Shown piece after piece: positions 1-5,911 of a stretch of DNA of 8,557 nt; the stretch's first letter is position 1; each line of letters opens with the position of its first letter. The stretch covers positions 1 to 8,557 of the forward strand of contig JAFGTL010000130.1 of assembly GCA_016934125.1 (NCBI GenBank), written 5' to 3'. The notes beneath the pieces are model-generated. The model was not told where the DNA came from and did no database searches. It was given only the letters and a program-made list of their open reading frames with translations. The position numbers and the translations under genes are program-made. This stretch comes from Candidatus Hydrogenedentota bacterium (GTDB taxonomy: Bacteria > Hydrogenedentota > Hydrogenedentia > Hydrogenedentales > SLHB01).

Positions 1-139
1 ATACGGCGGCGCAAAGGCTTACAAGCCCGCCGTCCCCTTCTTCATGGGCCTCATCCTGGGCGATTTCGCCGTCGGCTGCTTCTGGAACATCTACGGCATC
101 GTCATGGAGCGGCAGGTATACCACTTCTGGCCGTACTGA
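1..139 (+). CDS. C-terminal end of a polytopic membrane protein, DUF6785/DUF6784-like (5'-partial)
   Basis: Only the last 45 codons are inside the window; the frame is open from base 2 to a TGA at 137-139. The translated tail has a hydrophobic stretch (PFFMGLILGDFAVGCFW) followed by a short loop and ends in YHFWPY. In the large multi-pass membrane proteins annotated DUF6785/DUF6784, common in Planctomycetota, Lentisphaerota and relatives, the C-terminus typically has a K-P-F-F-x-G-L-x-L-G-[DE] segment and a terminal FWPY-like end. The match here is from memory of that pattern. These proteins are thought to be transporter-like, but their substrate is not known. It runs convergently into the protease gene, with 12 bases between the two stop codons. 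The family call rests on a short tail, so it is moderately supported; that this is a real gene end is well supported. Confidence 0.6.
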   Translation, partial: YGGAKAYKPAVPFFMGLILGDFAVGCFWNIYGIVMERQVYHFWPY

Positions 140-151
140 GCCGCACCGCGA

Positions 152-223
152 TCAGCGCTTTCTCCGCCGCGACACGAGCGCCAGGGCCGCCGGCGTGGCC
201 AGCAGCAGCAGGATCCCGCCCGC
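152..223 (-). other. Coding segment for a C-terminal GG-hydrophobic-basic sorting/anchor tail
   Basis: The last 24 residues of the protease read SAGG, then the hydrophobic run ILLLLATPAALALV, then SRRRKR and stop. This three-part layout (small Gly/Ser-rich motif, one membrane-spanning segment, arginine cluster) is the form of bacterial C-terminal sorting signals. It most resembles GlyGly-CTERM, which is cleaved by rhombosortase and is often carried by S8 and trypsin-like secreted proteases. It could instead be a lineage-specific PEP-CTERM-like signal or a plain tail anchor. No sortase-type gene is in the window. Confidence 0.6.
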
Positions 224-3200
224 CGATGCGCTCTGTTTCGACGCGCCCACCCAGCCCTGATCCGAACTCCCCGCCGTCCCTTCGCCGCAACTGCTGATCG
301 CCGTCACCCAGTAGTAATACTTCACGTAGGTTGTCGACGAATTGCAGCCGTCCGACGACGTAGTCGGCCCGGAGGCCGAGTAGTCGTCGAAACTCGTCTC
401 AGGCCACACGCCCAACGAGCTGGCTGAGGCGAAGCTGTTCGTCGAGCCACGATACACCCGGTAGCTGGAGGCGCCCGATACCGCCGCCCACGTGATCCGC
501 ACCCGATCCGAGTAGGCGCCGTCCGACGCCGACACGCCGGTAGGGGCGGCCGGCGCGGCACAGCTCTGCACCACCGACACCGTCCTCGGGCTGTTCGCGG
601 CCCCAGGCGCGGTGACGGTGATGTATCCGGTGCGCCCGCTCGTCGACGAGGAGGACTCGTAGGCGATCACGAGGGTTCCGCTGTTCGTCCCGCTGTCGTC
701 CGAGGTGATCGTCAGCCACGTGCTCGACGCATCCACATCCGCATACCAATCCATGGTGCCGCCGCCAGTGTTGGCCACGCTGAAGGTCGTCGAACCGGCC
801 GCCGAGGACACCGAGCGAGAAGATGGCGTCACTGACAACGACAGCGACGGGTTGGCGCTCTGGCTCACCGTCACCGTGGCCGGGCTGTTGACGGCGCCCG
901 CGGCGATCACGGTGATCGTCCCTTGCCGCACCGACGTCCACGGATTCTCCGTGAACTGCACCACGAACGTCCCGCTGTCCTCGCCCGAGCCCGGCGCCAG
1001 CACGGAGAGCCACGTCTCGTTCGAGATCGCCGACCACGTCATCGTGCCCGTCCCGAGATTCTCGACGCCGAACGACGTCGTGCCGGCCGTATACGCCACC
1101 GAACGCACGGCGGGCGTCACGCTCAGTTCCGGCGCCGGAATCCCGTCCTGCTCGACCGTCACCTCGATGGGGCTGTTGGACGCACCCGTCGCCGTCACGG
1201 TGATCGTGGCCGTGCGCGGATAGATGCTCGTGTTCTCGTCGTAGTCGAGCGAGATGGCGCCCGGCGCCGTGCCGCTCGAGCCGGAGGCGATGCTGAGCCA
1301 GGTTGCACTCGACTCGACTTCCGCTGTCCAGTCCAGCGTGCCCGTGCCGGCATTGGCCACGTCGAACGTGGTGGTTCCGGCGGCCTCCGATACCGAGCGG
1401 CTGCCCGGCGTCACCGACAGGACAGGGCCCGTCACCGTCTCATAGCCGCGAATACGCAGCGTCCACCCGTTCAACGTGCCGATGTCGTCGGTGAAGTTGT
1501 CGATCACCCGAAGCGACCACGTCCCGTTCGGATTCTCGCCCCAGTGCGCCACCGACGTGAACATCCAACCGTTGTAATTGGGCGTGCTGTCCGCGCCGCG
1601 GGCCGTGGCCAGTTCCGACACCGTGCCGCTCGGCGAAGTCAACAGGAACGAGAGATCGCCCCGGTAGGTGTGCGTCACGTCCACCGTCACCTCGACGTGC
1701 TCCGCGACGAAATAGCCGCTGCCCGCGATCGACAACGTACGCGTGATACCGGACGTGTTGTTGTCCGGGATCAACACGGTGATCGCCTCGCTGTTCACGA
1801 GCGGGGTGGCCGACGACGGCATGTTCACCCACGCGCCGGCCGTGTACACGGCCGCGGCGGCGTTGATCCGCCCGAACCCGTATGCGTGGTTGAACCAGCG
1901 GCTCGCCCCGTTCTGAATCCAGCCCGTGTCGGTGGGATCGTTCTTCGTGGCCGTGGTCACGAGCACATGCTGCACGTCGCGCCACGTCAACGCGGGGTTC
2001 TCCTCGAGCATCAGCCCCACGACGCCCGCGGCCAACGGCGCGGCCGACGACGTGCCCCCGAACCCACCCGCGTACGTGTAGTCCGTGTACGCCGTCGACG
2101 AGTATCCGCTGCTGCCCGTCACGTCCGTGGTGGCGATACCGCCGCTGATCGCGGACGTCACGTAGTAGTCCGAGGGCACGTTCACCAGCATCGATGCGCC
2201 CGGCTCGCTGTAGTACGAGTACGTGCCTTCCGCACCCGTCGCGCCGACGGCGATGGTATACCGGCTCGACGCCCACCCGTCGAAGTTCACGTTGTCATAG
2301 GAGTTACGTCCGTTGCCGGCCGCCCACGTATACACCGCGCCCAATCCGCCCCGGCCATTCGTGATCGCATTCTCGACGGCCGCCAGCGCCAGCGGCCCGA
2401 AGGTCTCGATCGTCTCCCCGTCGTCCGCCGGCCCCCAGGAGCAACTGTACACCTGCACCCGATCGTCCGGATCGGCGGCCGTGGCCAGATACTGGAGCGA
2501 TGCGGCGTACTCGGCGTCTGTCGTCAGATCCGTCGGTGACAGGCGTACCCCCACCAGGCCCGCCTCGAACGCGGCGCCCGCCACGCCCTTCGCGTTGTTG
2601 CCCACTGCCGCGGCCACACCCGCGCATGCCGTCCCGTGATACTCGCCCGCCTCCGGCGAGGGATCGTCGTCCCCGTCGCAAATATCTGTGCTCAAATCGG
2701 TTCGGGCGTTTCCGGCCAAGTCTTCGTGCGTCTCCTCAACCCCCTCGTCCACAATCGCGATGTTCACCCCGCTGCCCGTGGCCGCATCCCACGCGCCCAT
2801 GATGTTGACGTCATTGCCCGCGACCGCGCCACCCGGCGGCGAACCGGTGTTCTCGAGGTGCCATTGCTGGTAGAACAGAGGGTCGTCGGGCGTCAGACGG
2901 AGCTGTTGACGCTGGGCAATCAGCGGCGTGGCGAACACGGCCATCCCCGACTCGTACAGGGCGTTGGCGATGTCGAGGCTGTCCGTCAACCCCGTCGAGT
3001 TGACCTCCAGGATGTAGGTGGACGGGCTGTAGGCCACCTTCTCGACCACGGACACGTTGTAGGAGGCCGTGACCTCGTCAATCGTGTGCCCCTCGGCCAG
3101 TTTCACACTCAGCCGGCCCGTGAGCACGCGTGCGCTGTTGGTGGTTGTGTTCTTGGCCGTGTCGAACCGCGTGTCCCGAGGATACAGAACCCCTTCTACG

Positions 3201-3580
3201 GCATAGCCTTGTGCCGAAAGGGAGGCGGCCTTGGCCTGCAGCCCCGCTACACCTGGCTCCGCCGCGTCCAACTGCACGTGCATCCGGCCCGAGCGGCCCA
3301 TCGAGGCCGTCGCCGCGCCCGGTACCACCGCATCCACGCTCTTGGTCGAACCGCCACCGGGCGCTCTTACCGCCAGTTCGTCCAGGGAGAGCACGACATC
3401 CACCCGCATGGGGCCGTTGTAGTAGTAGAGACGCTCGCCGGGAACCGACGGCGCTTCACGCAGGGAGTTCTTGAGCGCGGCACCGTCGGCATCGCTCGCG
3501 GAACAGGGAAGCGTGGGGGAGACACCCCCCAGAAGGACTGCCAGAACCAGCAGCCCCACCCAGTTCAATCGTTGCGTCAT
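152..3580 (-). CDS. Secreted kexin/furin-like subtilase (S8) with P domain, three BACON repeats, FN3-like domain and C-terminal anchor
   Basis: Predicted extracellular serine endopeptidase of 1142 residues. Order: signal peptide about 1-28 (hydrophobic 7-20); propeptide, with a fervidolysin-like part near 152-222; S8 domain about 235-580; P domain about 590-713; three BACON repeats 720-812, 817-909 and 912-1006; FN3-like domain 1010-1110; hydrophobic segment 1120-1136 and basic end RRRKR. The triad is visible: Asp278 in IVDEGV, His315 in YHGTACAG, Ser511 in GGTSSAAPLAAG, with oxyanion Asn423 in TWAAGNG. YSCSWGPADDG (378-388) and LTWRDVQHVL (531-540) resemble the kexin/furin branch, which also carries a P domain. 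The ATG at 3580 is preceded by AAAGGA, 11 bases upstream, and directly by a signal peptide, so the start is firm. The gene is monocistronic, faces left and is divergent from the DUF2089 operon. The substrate is unknown; BACON and FN3 domains suggest binding to glycans or the surface. Processing of a propeptide before Asp233 is inferred. Confidence 0.93.
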   Translation of the reverse strand: MTQRLNWVGLLVLAVLLGGVSPTLPCSASDADGAALKNSLREAPSVPGERLYYYNGPMRVDVVLSLDELAVRAPGGGSTKSVDAVVPGAATASMGRSGRMHVQLDAAEPGVAGLQAKAASLSAQGYAVEGVLYPRDTRFDTAKNTTTNSARVLTGRLSVKLAEGHTIDEVTASYNVSVVEKVAYSPSTYILEVNSTGLTDSLDIANALYESGMAVFATPLIAQRQQLRLTPDDPLFYQQWHLENTGSPPGGAVAGNDVNIMGAWDAATGSGVNIAIVDEGVEETHEDLAGNARTDLSTDICDGDDDPSPEAGEYHGTACAGVAAAVGNNAKGVAGAAFEAGLVGVRLSPTDLTTDAEYAASLQYLATAADPDDRVQVYSCSWGPADDGETIETFGPLALAAVENAITNGRGGLGAVYTWAAGNGRNSYDNVNFDGWASSRYTIAVGATGAEGTYSYYSEPGASMLVNVPSDYYVTSAISGGIATTDVTGSSGYSSTAYTDYTYAGGFGGTSSAAPLAAGVVGLMLEENPALTWRDVQHVLVTTATKNDPTDTGWIQNGASRWFNHAYGFGRINAAAAVYTAGAWVNMPSSATPLVNSEAITVLIPDNNTSGITRTLSIAGSGYFVAEHVEVTVDVTHTYRGDLSFLLTSPSGTVSELATARGADSTPNYNGWMFTSVAHWGENPNGTWSLRVIDNFTDDIGTLNGWTLRIRGYETVTGPVLSVTPGSRSVSEAAGTTTFDVANAGTGTLDWTAEVESSATWLSIASGSSGTAPGAISLDYDENTSIYPRTATITVTATGASNSPIEVTVEQDGIPAPELSVTPAVRSVAYTAGTTSFGVENLGTGTMTWSAISNETWLSVLAPGSGEDSGTFVVQFTENPWTSVRQGTITVIAAGAVNSPATVTVSQSANPSLSLSVTPSSRSVSSAAGSTTFSVANTGGGTMDWYADVDASSTWLTITSDDSGTNSGTLVIAYESSSSTSGRTGYITVTAPGAANSPRTVSVVQSCAAPAAPTGVSASDGAYSDRVRITWAAVSGASSYRVYRGSTNSFASASSLGVWPETSFDDYSASGPTTSSDGCNSSTTYVKYYYWVTAISSCGEGTAGSSDQGWVGASKQSASAGGILLLLATPAALALVSRRRKR
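563..1423 (-). repeat. Three tandem BACON-domain repeats within the protease gene
   Basis: Residues 720-812, 817-909 and 912-1006 of the protease are three diverged copies of a unit of about 95 residues. Each begins LSVTP-x-x-RSV, continues with AG[TS]T-[ST]F-x-V-x-N-x-G-x-G-T-[LM]-x-W and a WL[ST] core, then a basic position followed by [AGY]-x-ITV-x-A-x-GA-x-NSP, and ends in V-[ET]-V-[ES]-Q or similar. This is the BACON signature, an immunoglobulin-like fold usually found in secreted carbohydrate-active enzymes and proteases. The copies differ at many positions, so they are old duplications and not a recent expansion. Confidence 0.85.
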
Positions 3581-3610
3581 CTCGGGTCTGTTCCTTTCGT
3601 GGGTCTGTTA
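3581..3610 (-). promoter_or_regulatory. 9-base direct repeat flanking the protease ribosome binding site
   Basis: On the minus strand AACAGACCC occurs twice, 17 bases apart (plus-strand 3601-3609 and 3584-3592). The AAAGGA Shine-Dalgarno lies between the copies and the second copy ends three bases before the ATG. A perfect 9-base repeat around an SD may be a binding site for an RNA-binding regulator or an alternative pairing element, but it could also be chance. The role is inferred. Confidence 0.35.
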
Positions 3611-3623
3611 CCCGCAACGCGGG
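3611..3623 (-). promoter_or_regulatory. Short perfect hairpin in the protease leader
   Basis: CCCGC and GCGGG form a 5-bp G/C stem with a 3-base loop, immediately upstream of the first AACAGACCC copy and about 31 bases before the start codon. It has no U-tract, so it is not an intrinsic terminator. It might stabilise the leader mRNA or shape access to the ribosome binding site. Confidence 0.3.
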
Positions 3624-3895
3624 ATCGGCCGCCGGACTCCCCCTCCACCTATAGCGTATCCCACCCGGCCGCGTTTAGCAAATCCCAGTCGATCTTCCCG
3701 GCGGTCCGGGACCGGCATAACCCTATTGGTAAGGGGAACGTACAACTGAAACGGTTACACGAACTCCGCTATTCCGCCCTCCTCCTCAAGGCTCGACCCT
3801 CCGCAGGTCGCAGGCACAAAGAACCTCACACACGATACAGATGTGGGAACGCGCCGTCACGCGGCCAGGGCAATTAACATATATTTACTTTCTGC

Positions 3896-3922
3896 TTGAC
3901 TTTCGATAGTCTTCATGATATT
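3896..3922 (+). promoter_or_regulatory. Candidate sigma70-type promoter of the DUF2089 operon
   Basis: TTGACT at 3896-3901 matches the -35 consensus at five of six bases. GATATT at 3917-3922, 15 bases downstream, matches four of six bases of the -10 consensus; the spacing is a little short. The patch is AT-rich in a GC-rich genome, with an ATATATTTA run just upstream at about 3879-3888 that could act as an UP element. It lies 38 bases before the ATG, leaving a leader of about 30 bases. The -35 box is the strong part; the exact -10 is uncertain. Confidence 0.5.
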
Positions 3923-3936
3923 TTCTTCAATATCGA
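3898..3936 (+). promoter_or_regulatory. Repeat cluster overlapping the operon promoter (candidate operator)
   Basis: Three repeats overlap here. TCTTCA occurs as direct copies at 3910-3915 and 3924-3929, 14 bases apart and each followed by an AT-rich tail. TCGATA (3903-3908) and TATCGA (3931-3936) are inverted arms centred near 3919-3920, on the putative -10. GACT (3898-3901) and AGTC (3908-3911) form a smaller inverted pair. Such symmetry across -35/-10 is typical of a repressor site. The obvious candidate binder is the helix-turn-helix protein encoded by the first gene of the operon. Binding is inferred. Confidence 0.35.
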
Positions 3937-3947
3937 CTCCAACTATT

Positions 3948-3951
3948 GAGG
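3948..3951 (+). promoter_or_regulatory. Ribosome binding site fixing the DUF2089 start at 3961
   Basis: GAGG sits 9 bases before the ATG at 3961. It lies inside the alternative TTG-initiated frame that begins at 3946, which therefore has no SD of its own. This favours the ATG. Confidence 0.65.
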
Positions 3952-3960
3952 TTTTCGGCG

Positions 3961-4269
3961 ATGATTAACAAACTACTTCCGGTCCAATGCCCAAGTTGCG
4001 GCAAGGCCCTGCGCGTGACGCGATTCCATTGCCCGGAGTGCGCCACCGGGGTCGAGGGCGACTTCCCCCTGCCTCCCTTGGCCCGCCTCAATCCCGAGGA
4101 GCAGGAGTTCGTGCTCCATTTCGTCAAATCGAGCGGCAGCCTCAAACAGCTCGCGCGCGGCTATGGCGTGTCCTACCCAACCGTGCGCAACCGGCTCGAC
4201 GCACTCATCGACCGGCTCAAGGAACTGGAGGCCGCGGGCCCCGAACAACAGGAGAATGGCATATCATGA
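3961..4269 (+). CDS. DUF2089-family zinc-ribbon / helix-turn-helix protein
   Basis: A 102-residue protein, the usual size for DUF2089. The N-terminus holds a treble-cysteine-pair zinc ribbon: C10-x2-C13 in CPSCGK and C24-x2-C27 in CPECATG. It is followed by the family's LPPLARL-x-PEE-x-EFV segment (38-51) and a C-terminal helix-turn-helix (about 44-86), with GSLKQLARGYGVSYPTVRNR at 59-78 as the recognition part. A role as a DNA-binding transcription regulator is inferred from this fold; no target is known to me. The start is ATG 3961 with GAGG upstream, not the in-frame TTG at 3946. Its TGA overlaps the ATG of the next gene in an ATGA junction, so the two are translationally coupled. The final residues (after about 87) are a charged tail. 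As first gene of the operon, behind a repeat-rich promoter, it is a plausible autoregulator. Confidence 0.88.
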   Translation: MINKLLPVQCPSCGKALRVTRFHCPECATGVEGDFPLPPLARLNPEEQEFVLHFVKSSGSLKQLARGYGVSYPTVRNRLDALIDRLKELEAAGPEQQENGIS

Positions 4270-5306
4270 CAGAAACAAAGGCATCGACGGGCTCTCTCAG
4301 AACCTGGCTGTTCAACCCGTTCCACTACGTGGCCGGGGGCACATCGCTGGGCCTCGGGCTCGCCATCATCCTGGTCACCGGGTTCCTCGGCTCGCTGAGC
4401 AACTCCCATTTTGACGGTGTGCTCGACTTCCATACCGGTGCACCGGCCCCGCTCGCCGCGTTCCTGGTCACGGGCATCATCAACTGGGCCTGCATGGGGA
4501 TCGCCCTGTATCTGGCCGGCCTCATCGCGTCGAAGACCCGCCCGCGGCTCCTGGATGTGGCTGGCACACAGGCACTTGCGCGCACCCCGGTGCTCCTGAC
4601 CGCGCTCGTCGCCCTCTTGCCCGGCTACCAGCGCTACTCGACCGCCCTCGCAACGCAACTCAGTACACTGGCCCAAGGGACGCCCATGACCGACCCCATG
4701 GCGCTGCTGTTGCCCGAGGGCACTTCTGCCGCGGACCTCGCCACCTTCGCGGCCGTAGTGTTCGTGGCGCTGGTCGCGGTTGTGTGGATGGTGGCGCTCA
4801 TGTACCGCGCCTTTGCCGTGTCGTGCAACCTGCGCGGCGTGCGAGGCGCCGTAGCGTTCATTCCCGGCCTCGTGGCGGCCTGGGCCGCGTCGAAGGCGCT
4901 CGTCATCGGGATGCTGGTCTTCGCATCGTCCTGTGCACCCGGGGTCTCAGAAGACGAGGACGCCAACTACGCCGCGAACATCGAGACCACCGAGGCGGGC
5001 AGGCAGTTCGTCGCCCTCCTCGTCGGGGGCCAGTTCGACGCGGCCGTGGGACGCTTCGACAACACCATGGCGAAGGCAATGCCCGTGCCCCGTCTTGAAC
5101 AGGTGTGGAAGGAGTTGATCGCCAAGTCGGGGCCCTACAAGGAGGTGGCCGGTGTCCGCGTCGAGCGCCAAGGGAAGCTGCGCAGCGCGTTCGTGACCTG
5201 CCTGTTCGAGAAGGAGTCCCACGATATCCAGGTTGTGGTGTCACCGTCGGGCGAGATATGCGGGCTCTGGCTGAGAGAGCCCAGCGTCCAACCGGAGAAG
5301 GAGTGA
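4266..5306 (+). CDS. YIP1-like multi-pass membrane protein with C-terminal DUF3887 domain
   Basis: A 346-residue protein. Residues 1-221 are a membrane domain with about five hydrophobic segments (near 22-43, 61-88, 103-120, 155-180 and 192-221). It starts with FNPFHYVAGG and has an HFDGVLDFHTG loop (48-58), a pattern I associate with YIP1-family bacterial proteins. Residues 242-338 look like DUF3887: AGRQFVALLVGGQFDAAVGR, then a W-K-E-L helix (281-284), G-P (289-290), and a V-T-C-x-F-E-K strand (310-316) with a G-x-I-x-GL end. In other proteins DUF3887 is an extracytoplasmic alpha/beta module of unknown ligand. An odd number of membrane segments would place it outside the membrane, but the segment count is approximate. 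The start is the ATG within the ATGA overlap with the DUF2089 stop; longer in-frame upstream starts lie inside the DUF2089 gene. The last codons contain the ribosome binding site of the next gene. Function is unknown. Confidence 0.8.
   Translation: MTETKASTGSLRTWLFNPFHYVAGGTSLGLGLAIILVTGFLGSLSNSHFDGVLDFHTGAPAPLAAFLVTGIINWACMGIALYLAGLIASKTRPRLLDVAGTQALARTPVLLTALVALLPGYQRYSTALATQLSTLAQGTPMTDPMALLLPEGTSAADLATFAAVVFVALVAVVWMVALMYRAFAVSCNLRGVRGAVAFIPGLVAAWAASKALVIGMLVFASSCAPGVSEDEDANYAANIETTEAGRQFVALLVGGQFDAAVGRFDNTMAKAMPVPRLEQVWKELIAKSGPYKEVAGVRVERQGKLRSAFVTCLFEKESHDIQVVVSPSGEICGLWLREPSVQPEKE
5298..5303 (+). promoter_or_regulatory. Ribosome binding site of the PH-like gene, inside the preceding gene
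   Basis: AAGGAG ends 8 bases before the GTG at 5312 and lies in the last codons of the DUF3887 gene, so translation of the third gene is probably coupled to the second. An alternative GTG at 5303 would form a GTGA overlap with the stop and has its own GGAG at 5294-5297. The 5312 start has the better spacing. Confidence 0.6.
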
Positions 5307-5311
5307 GAAGC

Positions 5312-5791
5312 GTGACAGGACGTGTGTATTACGAAGAGCTGCAACGATTTCCGACGTTTGCCTACGTTGTGTCCGTCGGGACGGCGGCCGTCGCGGCGGG
5401 GAGCATATGGGCGGTCGGGGGCAGGCTGGCGGCAGCGCCCGTGCTCATACTCATCCTGGCGTTCACCCTCAACCTCCTGTTCCTGAAGGTCCGCGTCACC
5501 GACAAGGCCCTCCACGTCCGGATCGGCCTCGCCGCCCCTCTCCTCTGGAAATCCTATCCTACCAATGAGATACGAGTTCATCGGGCCGTCGAATACCGGC
5601 CTATTCTCGACGCCGGCGGCTGGGGCATGCGGTTTGGCCGGTTCGAGGCACGGGCGTGCCGGTTCTGGAACGCCAGAGGCAACCGCGGCGTGCTCATCGA
5701 AACGCCGAAGCACCGCTACATCATCGGCTCCCAGACGCCCGAACGCCTCGCCGACGCCCTGCGCCAGGCCGGGGCGCCTTCCGACGCATAA
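5312..5791 (+). CDS. Two-TM membrane protein with PH-like C-terminal domain (DUF6141-like)
   Basis: A 159-residue protein from GTG 5312, or 162 from GTG 5303. Two hydrophobic helices at about 16-34 and 38-59 form a hairpin that leaves both ends on the same side, probably the cytoplasm. Residues 60-153 are a beta-rich domain followed by a helix, with V-x-V-T-D-K-A-L (60-67), GGWGMRFG (102-109), G-V-L-I-E-T-P-x-x-x-Y-I-I-GS (126-140) and a closing helix PERLADALRQAG (143-154). Hairpin plus this domain is the layout of bacterial PH-like (bPH) proteins, and the GWG-x-R and IGS-x-x-PE-x-LA marks recall DUF6141. The family name is from memory and uncertain. The gene is third in the operon, 5 bases after the previous stop. 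Role unknown; bPH domains are usually protein- or membrane-interaction modules. Confidence 0.75.
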   Translation: MTGRVYYEELQRFPTFAYVVSVGTAAVAAGSIWAVGGRLAAAPVLILILAFTLNLLFLKVRVTDKALHVRIGLAAPLLWKSYPTNEIRVHRAVEYRPILDAGGWGMRFGRFEARACRFWNARGNRGVLIETPKHRYIIGSQTPERLADALRQAGAPSDA

Positions 5792-5803
5792 AGCCCTCGG
5801 CCT
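5766..5803 (+). terminator. Weak hairpin across the operon's last stop codon
   Basis: AGGCCG-GGG at 5766-5774 can pair with CCC-T-CGGCCT at 5794-5803, nine pairs with one bulged T and a 19-base loop spanning the TAA. No U-tract follows, so intrinsic termination is doubtful. No other terminator-like structure was found between the operon and the sulfatase gene. Confidence 0.2.
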
Positions 5804-5898
5804 TCCACCTGCTCAGCTTGCCGGCTCCGTCGTCGCGTGCATCCGCACCGCGTCCATGGCAGAATGGGACGTGTTTGCGGGCAATGGGAATCGACAAC

Positions 5899-5905
5899 GG
5901 GGAGG
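5899..5905 (+). promoter_or_regulatory. Strong ribosome binding site fixing the sulfatase start
   Basis: GGGGAGG ends 6 bases before the GTG at 5912. This near-ideal Shine-Dalgarno decides for GTG 5912 over the in-frame ATG at 5837, whose extra 25 residues have no resemblance to a sulfatase N-terminus. The 120-base gap before it (5792-5911) shows no convincing promoter. Confidence 0.8.
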
Positions 5906-5911
5906 TGCACC

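Larger units (their letters stand above)
3581..3960. other. Divergent intergenic region between protease gene and DUF2089 operon
   Basis: This 380-base region separates two divergent genes. Bases 3581-3860 are GC-rich and carry short hairpins (3611-3623, and CGGTCC-G-GGACCG at 3702-3714). I see no convincing sigma70 promoter for the leftward protease gene here and no riboswitch class that I recognise. Bases 3868-3950 are sharply AT-rich and contain the rightward promoter and repeats. No small protein gene with a credible ribosome binding site was found on either strand. The long leader of the protease gene, if transcription starts in the AT-rich patch, would be close to 300 bases. Confidence 0.6.

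Noticed and set aside
923..2539. 538-residue rightward open frame antisense to the protease
   Set aside because: Arginine/histidine/proline-rich translation with no motif. It is the mirror of a well-supported gene in GC-rich DNA, where antisense frames stay open by codon bias.
3700..3780. tRNA-like or riboswitch-like look of the leftward strand (GGTTATGCCGGTCCCGG region)
   Set aside because: The putative T loop lacks TTCRA, the stems do not pair as a cloverleaf, and no known riboswitch core could be matched.
2636..3877. 413-residue rightward open frame antisense to the protease and running into the intergenic region
   Set aside because: Low-complexity R/G/V/H-rich translation, no domain, no ribosome binding site of note, and it lies opposite the protease propeptide and catalytic domain.
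3946..3960. TTG start giving the DUF2089 protein five extra residues
   Set aside because: The only Shine-Dalgarno (GAGG at 3948-3951) lies inside this extension and is well spaced for the ATG at 3961.
3987..4265. N-terminal extension of the YIP1/DUF3887 protein over the DUF2089 gene
   Set aside because: The extension is an arginine/proline-rich frame-shifted copy of the DUF2089 gene; the ATGA overlap at 4266 is a standard coupled start.
5837..5911. ATG start 25 codons upstream for the sulfatase
   Set aside because: The extra residues are not hydrophobic enough for a signal peptide and do not resemble sulfatases; GGGGAGG points to GTG 5912.
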